Program-made: the position numbers and the translations under genes | NCBI RefSeq assembly: GCF_001653715.1 | Contig: NZ_LWHQ01000014.1 | Location: 1-39,198 of the forward strand | DNA: 39,198 nt | From: Methylobacterium platani | Lineage (GTDB): Bacteria > Pseudomonadota > Alphaproteobacteria > Rhizobiales > Beijerinckiaceae | Direction: 5' to 3' | Part shown: positions 6,646 through 15,387 of the stretch, piece after piece | Position numbering within the stretch: position 1 is the stretch's first letter | Layout: the number at the start of each line of letters is the position of its first letter | The notes under the pieces: generated by a model | The model's database searches: none | The model's input: the letters and a program-made list of their open reading frames with translations, nothing else | Told to the model about the DNA's origin: nothing

Positions 6646-7110
6646 ATGGATCTGGCCCTTGCCCCGCCCGGCCCCCTGCTCCGCATGACGGGAGTTCCTG
6701 CCGGACAGGTGGAGGAGGCATGGCCCCGTGTCGCCGGCCTCCTCGGGCTCGTATTCTCCCGCCCCGAATGCACTGAGCGCGAAGACGATCTCCGCGACGC
6801 CTGCGTGAGTGGTGCGGCGGATCTGATCGTGGGTCACGACGAGGAGGGGCGCCCGCGGTGCGCCGCCGTCGTCCAAGTCAGAGACTACGTGGAGACCGGC
6901 CGGCGAGCGTGGGTGCTCGTGGCAGGCGGGCAGCGCTTCGCCGACTGGCGCGAAGTTCTCGGCGTCATCGAGCAACTGGCCCGGACGGCAGGCGCCAAGA
7001 CAGTCGAGTTCGAGGGGCGCCCTGGCTGGCAGCGGATCGCCCGTGACTATGATGCCAAGCCTTCCGAGGGCGGCATTCACTATGTCAAGCAAATCGGGAG
7101 GCCGAATTGA
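6646..7110 (+). CDS. GNAT-like phage protein, first gene of the virion module
   Basis: A 154-residue protein whose layout (PRVAGLLGLVFSRPECTERE ... VLGVIEQLARTAGAKTVEFE ... GWQRIARDYDAKP) resembles the GNAT-like acyltransferase-fold proteins found among tail and head genes of podovirus-like prophages in alphaproteobacteria. The acetyl-CoA loop is not obvious, so catalytic activity is uncertain. Its stop overlaps the TTG start of the next gene (ATTGA), so the two are coupled. Confidence 0.6.
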   Translation: MDLALAPPGPLLRMTGVPAGQVEEAWPRVAGLLGLVFSRPECTEREDDLRDACVSGAADLIVGHDEEGRPRCAAVVQVRDYVETGRRAWVLVAGGQRFADWREVLGVIEQLARTAGAKTVEFEGRPGWQRIARDYDAKPSEGGIHYVKQIGRPN

Positions 7111-8675
7111 ACGGCGGAACCACTCAGCAGACGAAGACCGATAACACGTCCCAGGTCAAAAACCCCTGGGAACCCACCTTCCCGATGCTCGGCCAGATCC
7201 TGACCGATGCTCAGAACCTCTACTCGGGCGGGTCCGGGCGGGATGTGTATCAGGGTCCGCGCACCGCCGGCCTGGGCGACACGACGCAATCCGGTCTCGA
7301 CTACCTGACGCAGAACGCGACCGCGGGCCAGGGCGGCGTGCAGGCGGCCAACGGGCTCATCGGCAACCTGATGGCGAACGGCGGCCAGACGGCCGGGACG
7401 CAGGCCGCGAGCAACGCCTACTCGGAGATCGGCGGCGTGGACACGAGCCCGACGGCGGCGCTTGCGGCGCGCACGGCCGATCCGAACAGCCTCGCCCAGC
7501 AGGTCGGCAGCCGGCTCGCTGGCGGCAACACGGTCACGACGGCGGGCGCCTATCAGGGCCTCCTCGACGGCATGGGCGGGCAGAGCCAGACCCAGCGCAG
7601 CTTGCAGGGCGTGGCCGATGGTCAGTACCTTGGCGGCGCCAACCCCTATCTCGACAGCATCCTGCAGCGCTCCGGCGATGCGGCGGCGTCCAAAGTGGCG
7701 CAGCAGATGGCTGCCTCCGGGCGCTACGGCTCAGGGTCGATGCAGAACGCCGTGGCCGACGCCGTATCGGCCAACGCGAACAGCCTGCGCTACCAGGACT
7801 ACGATCAGGAGCGCGCCCGACAGGCACAGGCCGCCAGCGCGATCGACAGCGCGAACAACGCCCGCACCGGCCTTCAGCAGGGGATCATCGGCGCCATCGG
7901 CGGCGTGCAGGCACAGAACGCCGGTCTTGCCGCGCAGGGCGCCCAGCTTGGCATGGCTGGCGACGCGGCAGCGCTGTCGGCGGCGAACCAGCTTGCCAGC
8001 CAGCAGGCGCAGAATGCGTCGATCGCCTCGAACCGCGCCGCGGGCCTCGCCGGCATCGCGACGGGCGACCGTGCCGCGGCTCTGTCGGGCATCTCGGCGA
8101 TCCCGACGCTACAGCAGGCGGCCCTACAGCCCGGGCAGACGCTCGCCCAGGCCGGCGCGATCCAGGATGCGGCTCGGCAGGACCAGATCAACGCCGACCG
8201 AGAGTATTTTGACGACACGAACAACGCACGCTGGAAGCAGCTCGGCCTCTATCAGTCGGTAATCCAGCCGATTGCGGGGCTCGGTGGCTTCGGTAGCGGA
8301 ACGACTGTCTCCAAGACAGAAACGCCACAGCCGGGCCTTCTGCAAACCCTGCTGGGCGCCGGCCTCTCGGGTGCCAGCATCCTCGGTAAGAGCGCCTCTA
8401 ATTCTGCGCTCGGCACGCTCGTGCTCTCGGACGAGCGGGCGAAGGAGGATGTGCAGCGGGTCGGTGAACTGGACGACGGGCAGCCGATCTACTCCTATCG
8501 CTACCGGGGCGAGCCGCAGACCCAGATCGGGCTCCTGGCGCAGGACGTGGTGAAGCGCGAACCGGGCGCTGTAGCGCGCCGACCGGACGGGCTCTTGGCG
8601 GTCGATTACGGCAAGGCGACCCGGCGAGCCGCCGAGGAGGAGCCCCGCCGACGCCGCGCGGGTGGCCGGCGATGA
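7107..8675 (+). CDS. Virion protein with C-terminal S74 intramolecular chaperone domain
   Basis: A 522-residue protein. Residues 1-400 are Ala/Gly/Gln-rich and helical with many AQNA/AAGLAG repeats, the composition of phage tail or ejection proteins. Residues about 438-505 match the Peptidase_S74 domain of endosialidases and tail spikes: LSDERAKEDV (S441 as the self-cleavage Ser), YSYRYRG, QIGLLAQDVVKREPGAV and DYGKA. That domain trimerises the fibre and cuts itself off. The C-terminus after it is only a short Arg-rich tail, so the chaperone is a minimal version. The start is TTG overlapping the previous stop; the next gene overlaps as ATGA. The domain call is secure, the exact virion role is not. 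Confidence 0.85.
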   Translation: MNGGTTQQTKTDNTSQVKNPWEPTFPMLGQILTDAQNLYSGGSGRDVYQGPRTAGLGDTTQSGLDYLTQNATAGQGGVQAANGLIGNLMANGGQTAGTQAASNAYSEIGGVDTSPTAALAARTADPNSLAQQVGSRLAGGNTVTTAGAYQGLLDGMGGQSQTQRSLQGVADGQYLGGANPYLDSILQRSGDAAASKVAQQMAASGRYGSGSMQNAVADAVSANANSLRYQDYDQERARQAQAASAIDSANNARTGLQQGIIGAIGGVQAQNAGLAAQGAQLGMAGDAAALSAANQLASQQAQNASIASNRAAGLAGIATGDRAAALSGISAIPTLQQAALQPGQTLAQAGAIQDAARQDQINADREYFDDTNNARWKQLGLYQSVIQPIAGLGGFGSGTTVSKTETPQPGLLQTLLGAGLSGASILGKSASNSALGTLVLSDERAKEDVQRVGELDDGQPIYSYRYRGEPQTQIGLLAQDVVKREPGAVARRPDGLLAVDYGKATRRAAEEEPRRRRAGGRR

Positions 8676-8974
8676 TCGGGCTCGATGACCACGCCGAGCC
8701 CCACGGCGCTGTGACCGGCCCCGATCGGGACGTTCTGACTGCGGAGAGAGAGGCTCACCGGCTGGCCGCTGTCGATCTCCTGCGGGGGCTGCAGGCGGCC
8801 TGCGATCGGTTCGCCGCGGCCCTCCCGCCTCCGACCGCGGAGCGGGGCGGGCAGTCGCTAGAGGCTCAAGCGGCGATGCTGGCTGCGATGGAAGACTTCA
8901 ACCGAGCCGACACTGCCGCGCGGACAGTCTTGGCGAGCTACGGCGCCCTCCTCGACGTGCAGGGGGTGGCATGA
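8672..8974 (+). CDS. Small phage-module protein
   Basis: A 100-residue Ala/Leu-rich helical protein (MIGLDDHAEPHGAVTGPDRD...) of unknown function. It starts by ATGA overlap with the S74-protein gene and is followed 45 nt later by the next virion-like gene, so it belongs to the same transcription unit. A small chaperone or scaffolding role is possible but unsupported. Confidence 0.7.
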   Translation: MIGLDDHAEPHGAVTGPDRDVLTAEREAHRLAAVDLLRGLQAACDRFAAALPPPTAERGGQSLEAQAAMLAAMEDFNRADTAARTVLASYGALLDVQGVA

Positions 8975-9019
8975 CGCGCACCCCTCTCGCTCCACAATTC
9001 ATTCTTGGGAGGTAACCGC

Positions 9020-10690
9020 ATGGCCTTCGGTCTTGGCGGCCTATTCGGCGTTGATGATTATGGCAGGCCGATGCTTGGGCAGCAGCCTGCGGCGCGGCCG
9101 ATGCCTGTTGCGACGCCCTATAGCTTCGCGGGCGGTGCGCCCCTCCTCGGCGACGATGCGGCAAGCCCCTTGTCTCCCGGGATGGGCGGCCTGCGGGCGT
9201 TCGGCTCCCTCCCGATGCCCCAGCCGGAGCCTCAGGCCCCTGGGGGCTCGCCCCTGAGCTTCGGGCCGGGGACTGCTGCCGGTGGGATACCGCTGCCGGC
9301 GCAGGCGGCCCCTAACCGTGACGCATCGGTGCCCCGTATCCGTCCGTTCGGCGCCCTCCCGGCCCGCCCCGTGGATGACGACGTGGCGCCCGAGGGCGGC
9401 ATGACGAACCCGCCGCTTCCGCCGCCGCGGCCGACTGAGTTCGGTGGCACGGGTAGCTGGGACGTGCCCGAGACGGCGCCGCACGCCATCGCCGCGCAGG
9501 GCCAGCCGCCCGCAGGGGGCGAGGGTGCGGGCCTGTTTGACAGGTTCCGCTCCGCGGTCAGCCCCTACAGCGACCTCATGATGGGCGTCGGCATGGGCTT
9601 GATGACCAAGCGCGGGATCGGCCCCGCCATCGCAGCCGGGATGCAGTACGCCGACCAGTTTGCGAACTCCTCGGCTGCCCGGGATCTCGCCAGCGCGAAG
9701 CAGGCAACAGAGACGCTGAAGCTGCGGCAGGCCCTCGGCAATACGGAGCAGCTTGCTCGGCTGGCTGTGCAGAAGAACCCCGGGTGGACCATCGAACAGG
9801 GGCGTGCGGCTGTCGCCAATCAGTCGTATGCTAATGAACTTCTGAAGGGCTTCGTGCCTCCGACCGAGCAGTACCGGCAGGAGACGGACCCTCAGGGCAA
9901 CGTTTGGAAGGTCAACACCCGCACCGGCGAGCGTACCGTTTCCCTACAAGCCAAGGACGAGAAGGCGCCACCTGTCCATAGCTTCACCCTTGCGGATGGC
10001 TCCAAGGTTGATCGCGTCTTCAACTCCCAATCGGGGCAGTGGGAAGCGCCTGGCTACGGTGCAAACCCGCCGGTGGCGCAGCAGGACGACACGACCGGCA
10101 TCCCCCCGGGCGTGGATCCGGACACCTACCGGAAGGAGCTGGCGAAGAAGACCGTCGCGCAGCAGGCGTCGGCGACGGACCGGGCTGCGATGGCGAACAC
10201 CTATCTGCCGATCCTGGATCGCGCGGAGCGGGCCTATTCCGCGCTCGGGCAGGCGAGTGGCATCGGCCCCATGAACGCCTCGACCCTCAACCGAACCATT
10301 GGTGGCGCGTTCGGGGCCAGCAATGAGAAGCTGCGCCAAGAGTACGAGGCTGCCGCGAAAGAGCTTGAGCTTGCGCAGGCTCAGATCAAGCTCAAGGGGC
10401 AAGGAAGCATCACGGATAGCGAGCGCCGTTTGCTCGCCCTGACGCTGCCTCGTCTTGATGCTGCGGACCCGCAGACCGGCCTTACGACCCTGCAGGCTAT
10501 GCGGGGCCAGTTCGAACGCGCGCTGTCTGCCGATCGGCTGCCGAGCTACGGCCAGGGCGCCCCGCAGCCTGCCGCTCCGCCCGCCTCCGGGATGATGCAG
10601 CAGCGCCGAGCCAGCCGGTTCGAGGAACTGTTGAGCAGCGGCCTGTCCAAACAGGACGCCTTCGCCCGGATGAAGCAGGAAGGGCTCTGA
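9020..10690 (+). CDS. Virion-like structural/ejection protein
   Basis: A 556-residue protein. The first 160 residues are Gly/Pro-rich and low-complexity (MAFGLGGLFGVDDYGRPM...), followed by a hydrophobic Gly/Met-rich segment (SDLMMGVGMGLMTKRGIGPA). After that come long helical stretches with heptad character (EYEAAAKELELAQAQIKLKG) and a C-terminal LLSSGLSKQDAFARM. This matches internal/ejection proteins of short-tailed phages in style only. GGGAGG lies 7 nt before the ATG at 9020; a TTG at 9005 lacks support. It is between the S74 protein and the giant virion-like protein. Confidence 0.7.
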   Translation: MAFGLGGLFGVDDYGRPMLGQQPAARPMPVATPYSFAGGAPLLGDDAASPLSPGMGGLRAFGSLPMPQPEPQAPGGSPLSFGPGTAAGGIPLPAQAAPNRDASVPRIRPFGALPARPVDDDVAPEGGMTNPPLPPPRPTEFGGTGSWDVPETAPHAIAAQGQPPAGGEGAGLFDRFRSAVSPYSDLMMGVGMGLMTKRGIGPAIAAGMQYADQFANSSAARDLASAKQATETLKLRQALGNTEQLARLAVQKNPGWTIEQGRAAVANQSYANELLKGFVPPTEQYRQETDPQGNVWKVNTRTGERTVSLQAKDEKAPPVHSFTLADGSKVDRVFNSQSGQWEAPGYGANPPVAQQDDTTGIPPGVDPDTYRKELAKKTVAQQASATDRAAMANTYLPILDRAERAYSALGQASGIGPMNASTLNRTIGGAFGASNEKLRQEYEAAAKELELAQAQIKLKGQGSITDSERRLLALTLPRLDAADPQTGLTTLQAMRGQFERALSADRLPSYGQGAPQPAAPPASGMMQQRRASRFEELLSSGLSKQDAFARMKQEGL

Positions 10691-10692
10691 CT

Positions 10693-13600
10693 GTGGCTGG
10701 CTTCTCGAACGACGAATACGAGCAGTTCCTTCGCGGCTCGGGTGGCGCCTCTGCTGGCACTCGCCCGCGCAACGCCCCCGTGGTGGCGCCCAACCCCTTC
10801 GCGCCCCCTGGCGGTGGCTCCTCGGCCTTCGATCCGGCCGAGTACGAGGCGTTCTTGTCCGGATCGGCCCCGGCCGCGCCTGCCGCGACCTTCGCTGAGC
10901 GGTTCGCCGGCCCGACAGCCCGCACCGCGGACACCTCGTCCTCTGCCCTGGGGCGGGCGCTACAGGCGCGAGCCGACGAGGCGCTGGTAGGCCCCGCCTC
11001 GGCCGGGAATGCGGGCTCCACGGCCCTGCGCCAGTTCGCGAACACCGCGGCGCTCAACATCCCCCGCAACGTGGCGGCGGGTATCGCGACGCTGGCCGGC
11101 AATGGCGCCACCTTCGATCAGAATTACCAGCTCGCCCGGGACCAGGACGCGGCCTTGGCCCGCCAGAACCCCAAGAGTGCGCTTGCCGGCGACGTGGCCG
11201 GCATCGTAGGCGGGGCGGTCACGCTGCCAGGGCTTAGCGGAGCCTCGACGCCGCTTCGGAGGGCCGGGCAGGCTGCGGTGACGGGTTTCGGTTACGGTGC
11301 AGCCGGCGAATTGCTGGACAGCAAGGACATTGAGCGCGCAGGGGCCGCGGGTCTCGTCGGCGGGGCGGCGGGCGGCACGCTCGGGCTCGCGATCGAGAAG
11401 GCGGGTCCGCCGCTCCTGCGGCTCATCCAGGGCGGCAAGCTGGTGCGGGACGCCTCGGGAGCCTTCACGGGCGACGCGGTGAACGCGCTGCAGAGCGCCG
11501 GCCTCGACCCGGCAACGTTCACGCCTGAATTTGCAGGGCACATCGAACAAGCCTTCAGGGCTAAGGGTGTGTCCCCGGCGGCTATCAGGGAAGCCCAGGC
11601 GGCCGAGTTCGGCATTCCGCTGTCGCGCGGGCAGGCAACCCAAGACCCGGCCGCGCTGGCGCTTGAACGGCAGTCCGCGGCAGGCTCGCGTGGCGGTCGG
11701 GCTCTCGACGTGGCCGCGGACTTCGGGCAGCGGCAGGCCGGCGCCATCGACGCGGCACGCACAGGGCTGCTCGGGCGGCTCGCGGGCAACGCGCCGGCGA
11801 TCGACAACCCGGCGGTGGCCGGCGAGATGGTCGCCGATCGGGCGCGCGGGATGGCTGGCGACGCCGCATTCCGAGCCGCGGCGGCGCAGAGGTCGGCCGA
11901 CACGGCGCTTGAGCGGGTGCGAGGGCCGATGCCGCCCGATCCCCTCGATGCGGCGTCCTCGGTCATGCAGGGCGTGCGCGACGCTGCCGGGCAGGGCAAG
12001 GCGGCCTATCGGTCTGCCTATGACGACGTGGCCGCAATCCCGGGCGAATTCGCACCCGGTGCCCTCGACCGGATGGGTGCCCGTGTGCAGCGCGGGCTTG
12101 GGGCGGAGTATCCGGTCGATCCGGTCCTGACCCCGGCGGCGCATCGCGCGCTGCAGGACCTCGACAACCTGCCGGGCCTGTTCGGCGCCGAGCCCGGCAC
12201 CGGACCGGATCTCCGGCAACTCGATCAGGTGCGCAAGCGCCTTGTCGCCCTCCGCTCCGGCACCGGTGCGAACGCCACCGATCGACGGGCGATGGGTAAG
12301 ATCCTCGAGGAGTTCGACGGGCACACCCAGGCCGCCCTTGAGGCCGGTCTATTCGGGCCACGGCAGGCGGCGCGGGCTACCGATGACTTCCCGGGCCTGC
12401 CCTCCGGCGACACGACCGTGATCCCGTTCCCGGGTCCTGCGCCGCGCGAGCGCGCTCCGGAAAGCCTTGTCCAATGGCTCGGGCGACAGGGCGGGATCCG
12501 GCTCACCGGCGACACCAGGGCTGCGGACTTGCATCGGGTGATGACCGGTACCGGGCCGCTCGCCCGCATGAACGGGCGGCCCCTCGACGAGCTGCGGGTG
12601 CCGCTCATGGAAGAGGGCTTCCTGCCCCCGGATGCTGATGGCGGATACGCTCGCAACATCACGAACGAGCTGATGGACGCGATCCGGCGTGAGCGTGCGG
12701 GTGAGCCGGTCTATCGGGCCTCCGACGCGCAGCGTGCGGCGAACTTGGATCGCGGCGGGCGGGCTGCCGATGCCGATGCCGATGCGGCATACGCGGAGCG
12801 TGTCGGCGAGTACGCGCAGCGCACCCAGATGGAGCTTGAGGCGTCGGGCTTGCGGCCCCGGGACCTCGACCCGGCGGCCCTGCGCGATGCGGCCGAGAGC
12901 ATGATGCTCGGCCAGGTCGACGACGCGGCCACGGCCTACGAGCGGGCCGTTATGAGCGGTCCGGCCGGTGGTCCTGCGGCTCGTCCTGCGGCCCCAGAGG
13001 CGGCGCCGTTCCCGGGTGAGGGTGCCACGGCCCCGGCTGCCAGTGCAGCCCTTCCTGGCGGCTCCTCGGCGCCGTTCGAGGCGATGCAGAAGGCGCGGGG
13101 GCTGTTCTCGGACTATCAGCGGACGTTCAAGCCCAACGGCCCCGGCGATGATGTTGGCCGAGCGGTGCAGAGGATCGTGGAGCGTGACGCGCAGCCGGGC
13201 GAGGTCGCCTCGATGCTGTTCGGCGGCTCGCGAGCGGGCAACACCGGCCTGTCCGTCCGGATGGCAGAGCGGATGCGCAACGTCCTGGGCGAGGACAGCC
13301 CGGGGTGGCAGGCTGTCCAACAGGGCTTGATCTCCAAGGCCATCGAGGGCCGCGGCGGCGATGTCGGCGCTCGCCTCGACCATCTCCTCACCGGCGAGGG
13401 GCGCACCCTGGCGTCGCGGGTCCTGACACCGGAGCAGCGGGCGGGGCTCGCTGTCTACCGGCGCGGGCTCGCCCAGGCGGAGGCGGCCCGAACCTCGCTC
13501 CCCGGGTGGGTGGGGGATCTGGCCCGCACCGGCTTCGATCCGAACCGCGTCGCCGCTGGCCTGTTCGGCTCCGGGGTCCCGGGCTCGAGGATCGGTTCTG

Positions 13601-14151
13601 CGGAGTACGGGAAGACCCTCAAGCAGGCGTTCGGGGCTGACAGCCCGGAATGGGCCAACCTCCGTCAGGCGGCGTGGCTGAACCTCGTCGGGCACGGCGA
13701 GGGCGGCCGGTTGCCGGCAGCGAAGGAGGCGGAGCGCATCCGGGCCTTCACCGGCGGCGAGGGCAAGGGCTTGGCCCGCGAGATGTTCAACGGCGACGAG
13801 CTCGCCTTGATGAACCGATATGCCGATGCGGTGAAGGCGACGCACGTGCCGACCGGCTCCCGGCTGCCTGACGGCGGGCGTTCGGCCGCGCTGGCGGGGC
13901 AGGTCATGAACCTGATCTCGGGTGCGATCGGCTTCAAGGTCGGCGGTCCAGCCGGCGGCGCTGCGGCCTTCGGCGCTCGCCTCGGGCAACGGATACTCGA
14001 AGGCGGCCTCAACGGCGTTCGGGCAGCGCGCTCGTTCGATGGTGGGGCGCCGCGGGTACGCCCGCCGCTGCCGGCGGTGCCGTCCGGGATTGTGCCGAAA
14101 GTTGCCGTTGGAGCGGGTATCCTGCCGTTTGGCGCCCTCCGAATGCCGTGA
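10693..14151 (+). CDS. Giant Ala/Gly-rich virion-like protein (possible DNA-ejection protein)
   Basis: An 1152-residue protein with a GTG start 2 nt after the previous stop and AGGAAGGG upstream. The N-terminus repeats a short motif (NDEYEQFLRGS near residue 6, DPAEYEAFLSGS near 52). Glycine-zipper-like hydrophobic stretches occur near residues 160-240 (VAGIVGGAVTLPG, AGLVGGAAGGTLGLA) and at the C-terminus (LISGAIGFKVGGPAGGAAA). The middle is long, helical and charged. Length, composition and place at the end of the module resemble podoviral internal ejection proteins that cross the host envelope. No lytic transglycosylase or protease motif was seen. Function is inferred from style and context. 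Confidence 0.72.
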   Translation: MAGFSNDEYEQFLRGSGGASAGTRPRNAPVVAPNPFAPPGGGSSAFDPAEYEAFLSGSAPAAPAATFAERFAGPTARTADTSSSALGRALQARADEALVGPASAGNAGSTALRQFANTAALNIPRNVAAGIATLAGNGATFDQNYQLARDQDAALARQNPKSALAGDVAGIVGGAVTLPGLSGASTPLRRAGQAAVTGFGYGAAGELLDSKDIERAGAAGLVGGAAGGTLGLAIEKAGPPLLRLIQGGKLVRDASGAFTGDAVNALQSAGLDPATFTPEFAGHIEQAFRAKGVSPAAIREAQAAEFGIPLSRGQATQDPAALALERQSAAGSRGGRALDVAADFGQRQAGAIDAARTGLLGRLAGNAPAIDNPAVAGEMVADRARGMAGDAAFRAAAAQRSADTALERVRGPMPPDPLDAASSVMQGVRDAAGQGKAAYRSAYDDVAAIPGEFAPGALDRMGARVQRGLGAEYPVDPVLTPAAHRALQDLDNLPGLFGAEPGTGPDLRQLDQVRKRLVALRSGTGANATDRRAMGKILEEFDGHTQAALEAGLFGPRQAARATDDFPGLPSGDTTVIPFPGPAPRERAPESLVQWLGRQGGIRLTGDTRAADLHRVMTGTGPLARMNGRPLDELRVPLMEEGFLPPDADGGYARNITNELMDAIRRERAGEPVYRASDAQRAANLDRGGRAADADADAAYAERVGEYAQRTQMELEASGLRPRDLDPAALRDAAESMMLGQVDDAATAYERAVMSGPAGGPAARPAAPEAAPFPGEGATAPAASAALPGGSSAPFEAMQKARGLFSDYQRTFKPNGPGDDVGRAVQRIVERDAQPGEVASMLFGGSRAGNTGLSVRMAERMRNVLGEDSPGWQAVQQGLISKAIEGRGGDVGARLDHLLTGEGRTLASRVLTPEQRAGLAVYRRGLAQAEAARTSLPGWVGDLARTGFDPNRVAAGLFGSGVPGSRIGSAEYGKTLKQAFGADSPEWANLRQAAWLNLVGHGEGGRLPAAKEAERIRAFTGGEGKGLAREMFNGDELALMNRYADAVKATHVPTGSRLPDGGRSAALAGQVMNLISGAIGFKVGGPAGGAAAFGARLGQRILEGGLNGVRAARSFDGGAPRVRPPLPAVPSGIVPKVAVGAGILPFGALRMP

Positions 14152-14307
14152 TGGGCCGGCTGCGTCCTGCCTTAAGGCGCCTGTTCCAGGTTCGCGCTGT
14201 CATACCTGGCCCCAACCGGGCGGCAGCACGGCAACGGCACGATAGGAACCGGATCTCATGGCAGGGCTTGCAGTCCAAGCCAGCACCTCGCCAGCAGGAG
14301 GCACGCC

Positions 14308-14517
14308 ATGTCGAGCGACACCGAGAAGCACCAGCAACTCCTCAGCGCCCTTAAAGCCGCACAAGGTAAGGGTGACGGCTCGTTCGAGGAGGCGGTCACA
14401 CGCGCCTTCGAGCATGTCTTCGATCACCTCGACCGGCTTCACTCCCACGTGTCGCAAGGCGGCCCTGACGGTGAGGATCGCCACCTGAAGCCCGGGGAGT
14501 CGCCCACGCTGCGATAG
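14308..14517 (+). CDS. Small hypothetical protein
   Basis: A 69-residue acidic protein (MSSDTEKHQQLLSALKAAQG...HVFDHLDRLHSHV). AGGAGG lies about 7 nt before the ATG, the strongest ribosome site in this stretch. It is 156 nt after the giant virion-like gene on the same strand. No family is recognised. Confidence 0.7.
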   Translation: MSSDTEKHQQLLSALKAAQGKGDGSFEEAVTRAFEHVFDHLDRLHSHVSQGGPDGEDRHLKPGESPTLR

Positions 14518-14836
14518 GCGTTTTGATCCGAACGCGAGGGACGGGGTGCCGCGGGTATGACAGCCACCGCCGGAGGTGCCGGCCGGGTTCGTGCCACGGG
14601 CAGCCGTCGGCGCCGATGTAGGGCCGGCAGCCTGCCCTTCGAGGCACTCTGGATGCCTTGAGAAGGCAGCGACGGTTCGGCCTCGGATTGGGGGCCGTGT
14701 CGCCGAACCGCCGCCGCACTCCCGAAAACGAAAGGCCGCCCTTGCGAGCGGCCGAAGTCTTGGGAGGAAACGCCCGTGTTGGGCGCGATCCTTTTATGCC
14801 CGACCGGGTGGCAGTGATGTGCGTGACCGCACGCAG
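14518..14836. other. Intergenic stretch with a hairpin
   Basis: No convincing gene. It holds the GGCCGC/GCGGCC hairpin listed separately and a GGGAGG followed by a 13-codon GTG frame near 14776, too short to call. Confidence 0.5.
14734..14753 (-). terminator. Terminator-like hairpin
   Basis: A stem GGCCGC/GCGGCC with an 8-nt loop. On the minus strand it is followed by CTTTCGTTTTCGG, which suits termination of the minus-strand gene ending at 14837. Confidence 0.55.
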
Positions 14837-15199
14837 CTACGCACCGATGTGCGTCAGCCGCTTCGTGTTCGCTGCCACGTGCTCCCTGTAGCGAGACACG
14901 ACCGTCTCGAACGAGCCGCCACCCATCAGCGTCCCGGCAGCCTCGATCGCGGCCGCGATCTTCTCGACAACCATAGAGGCCATTTCGTCTCGAGCTTCCT
15001 GGCCGCCCCAGGCGAGCCTGACCATCCGCAGTTCGATGACCTTCTGAGCCTCAAAGGCGAGCATCACCGTCGGGCCGAACCACCATGCCCAGCCGGTAAA
15101 CTGGCGAAGCTGCGCGTCGCAGGCGCTGGGTTCAACGACCGCCGCATTTACGGCTGCGTAATCCAGCATCATGTCTTCGATGTCGGCGGGTCCAATCAT
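14837..15199 (-). CDS. Hypothetical phage-type protein
   Basis: A 120-residue protein (MIGPADIEDMMLDYAAVNAA...), helical, with a Trp-rich spot (FTGWAWWFGPTVMLAFEAQK) that may lie at a membrane surface. GAGGAG lies about 6 nt before the ATG. It is the last gene of a short minus-strand run with the 50-residue and winged-helix genes. No named family is recognised. Confidence 0.75.
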   Translation of the reverse strand: MIGPADIEDMMLDYAAVNAAVVEPSACDAQLRQFTGWAWWFGPTVMLAFEAQKVIELRMVRLAWGGQEARDEMASMVVEKIAAAIEAAGTLMGGGSFETVVSRYREHVAANTKRLTHIGA

Positions 15200-15234
15200 G
15201 AGCGCTCCTCAGCGGCCATGTTGCACCGCACAAA

Positions 15235-15387
15235 TCAACAATTGGGCTGAACGTCAGGTTCCATGCAGCACGTACAGCGGTGCGTGTCCCATCCCTTGCC
15301 CGAGGTGAACTGCCCGACATGCGACCCTGCCCCTCGGCAGAGCTTTGCGACGGACCCGTAGCCCTGCCGATCACAAGCCAACGCCAC
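15235..15387 (-). CDS. Small Cys-rich protein
   Basis: A 50-residue protein from a GTG at 15385-15387 that overlaps the end of the upstream winged-helix gene by 17 nt. GAGAGG lies 7 nt before the start. It has six Cys, including a CTCC cluster near the end (WDTHRCTCCMEPDVQPNC), and a plausible basic/aromatic composition, suggesting a metal site or disulfides. The competing frame at this place is Arg/Ser-rich and looks like a shadow. Function unknown; existence is moderately supported. Confidence 0.5.
   Translation of the reverse strand: MALACDRQGYGSVAKLCRGAGSHVGQFTSGKGWDTHRCTCCMEPDVQPNC

Noticed and set aside
10960..13989. Long minus-strand open frames (454 and 546 codons) opposite the giant virion-like gene
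   Set aside because: They are Arg/Pro/His-rich, have no ribosome sites and lie wholly over a well-formed plus-strand gene; long shadows are expected at this GC content.
15132..15374. 80-codon minus-strand frame MIGRATGPSQSS...
   Set aside because: It is Arg/Ser-rich without a ribosome site; the overlapping 50-residue Cys-rich frame is more convincing.
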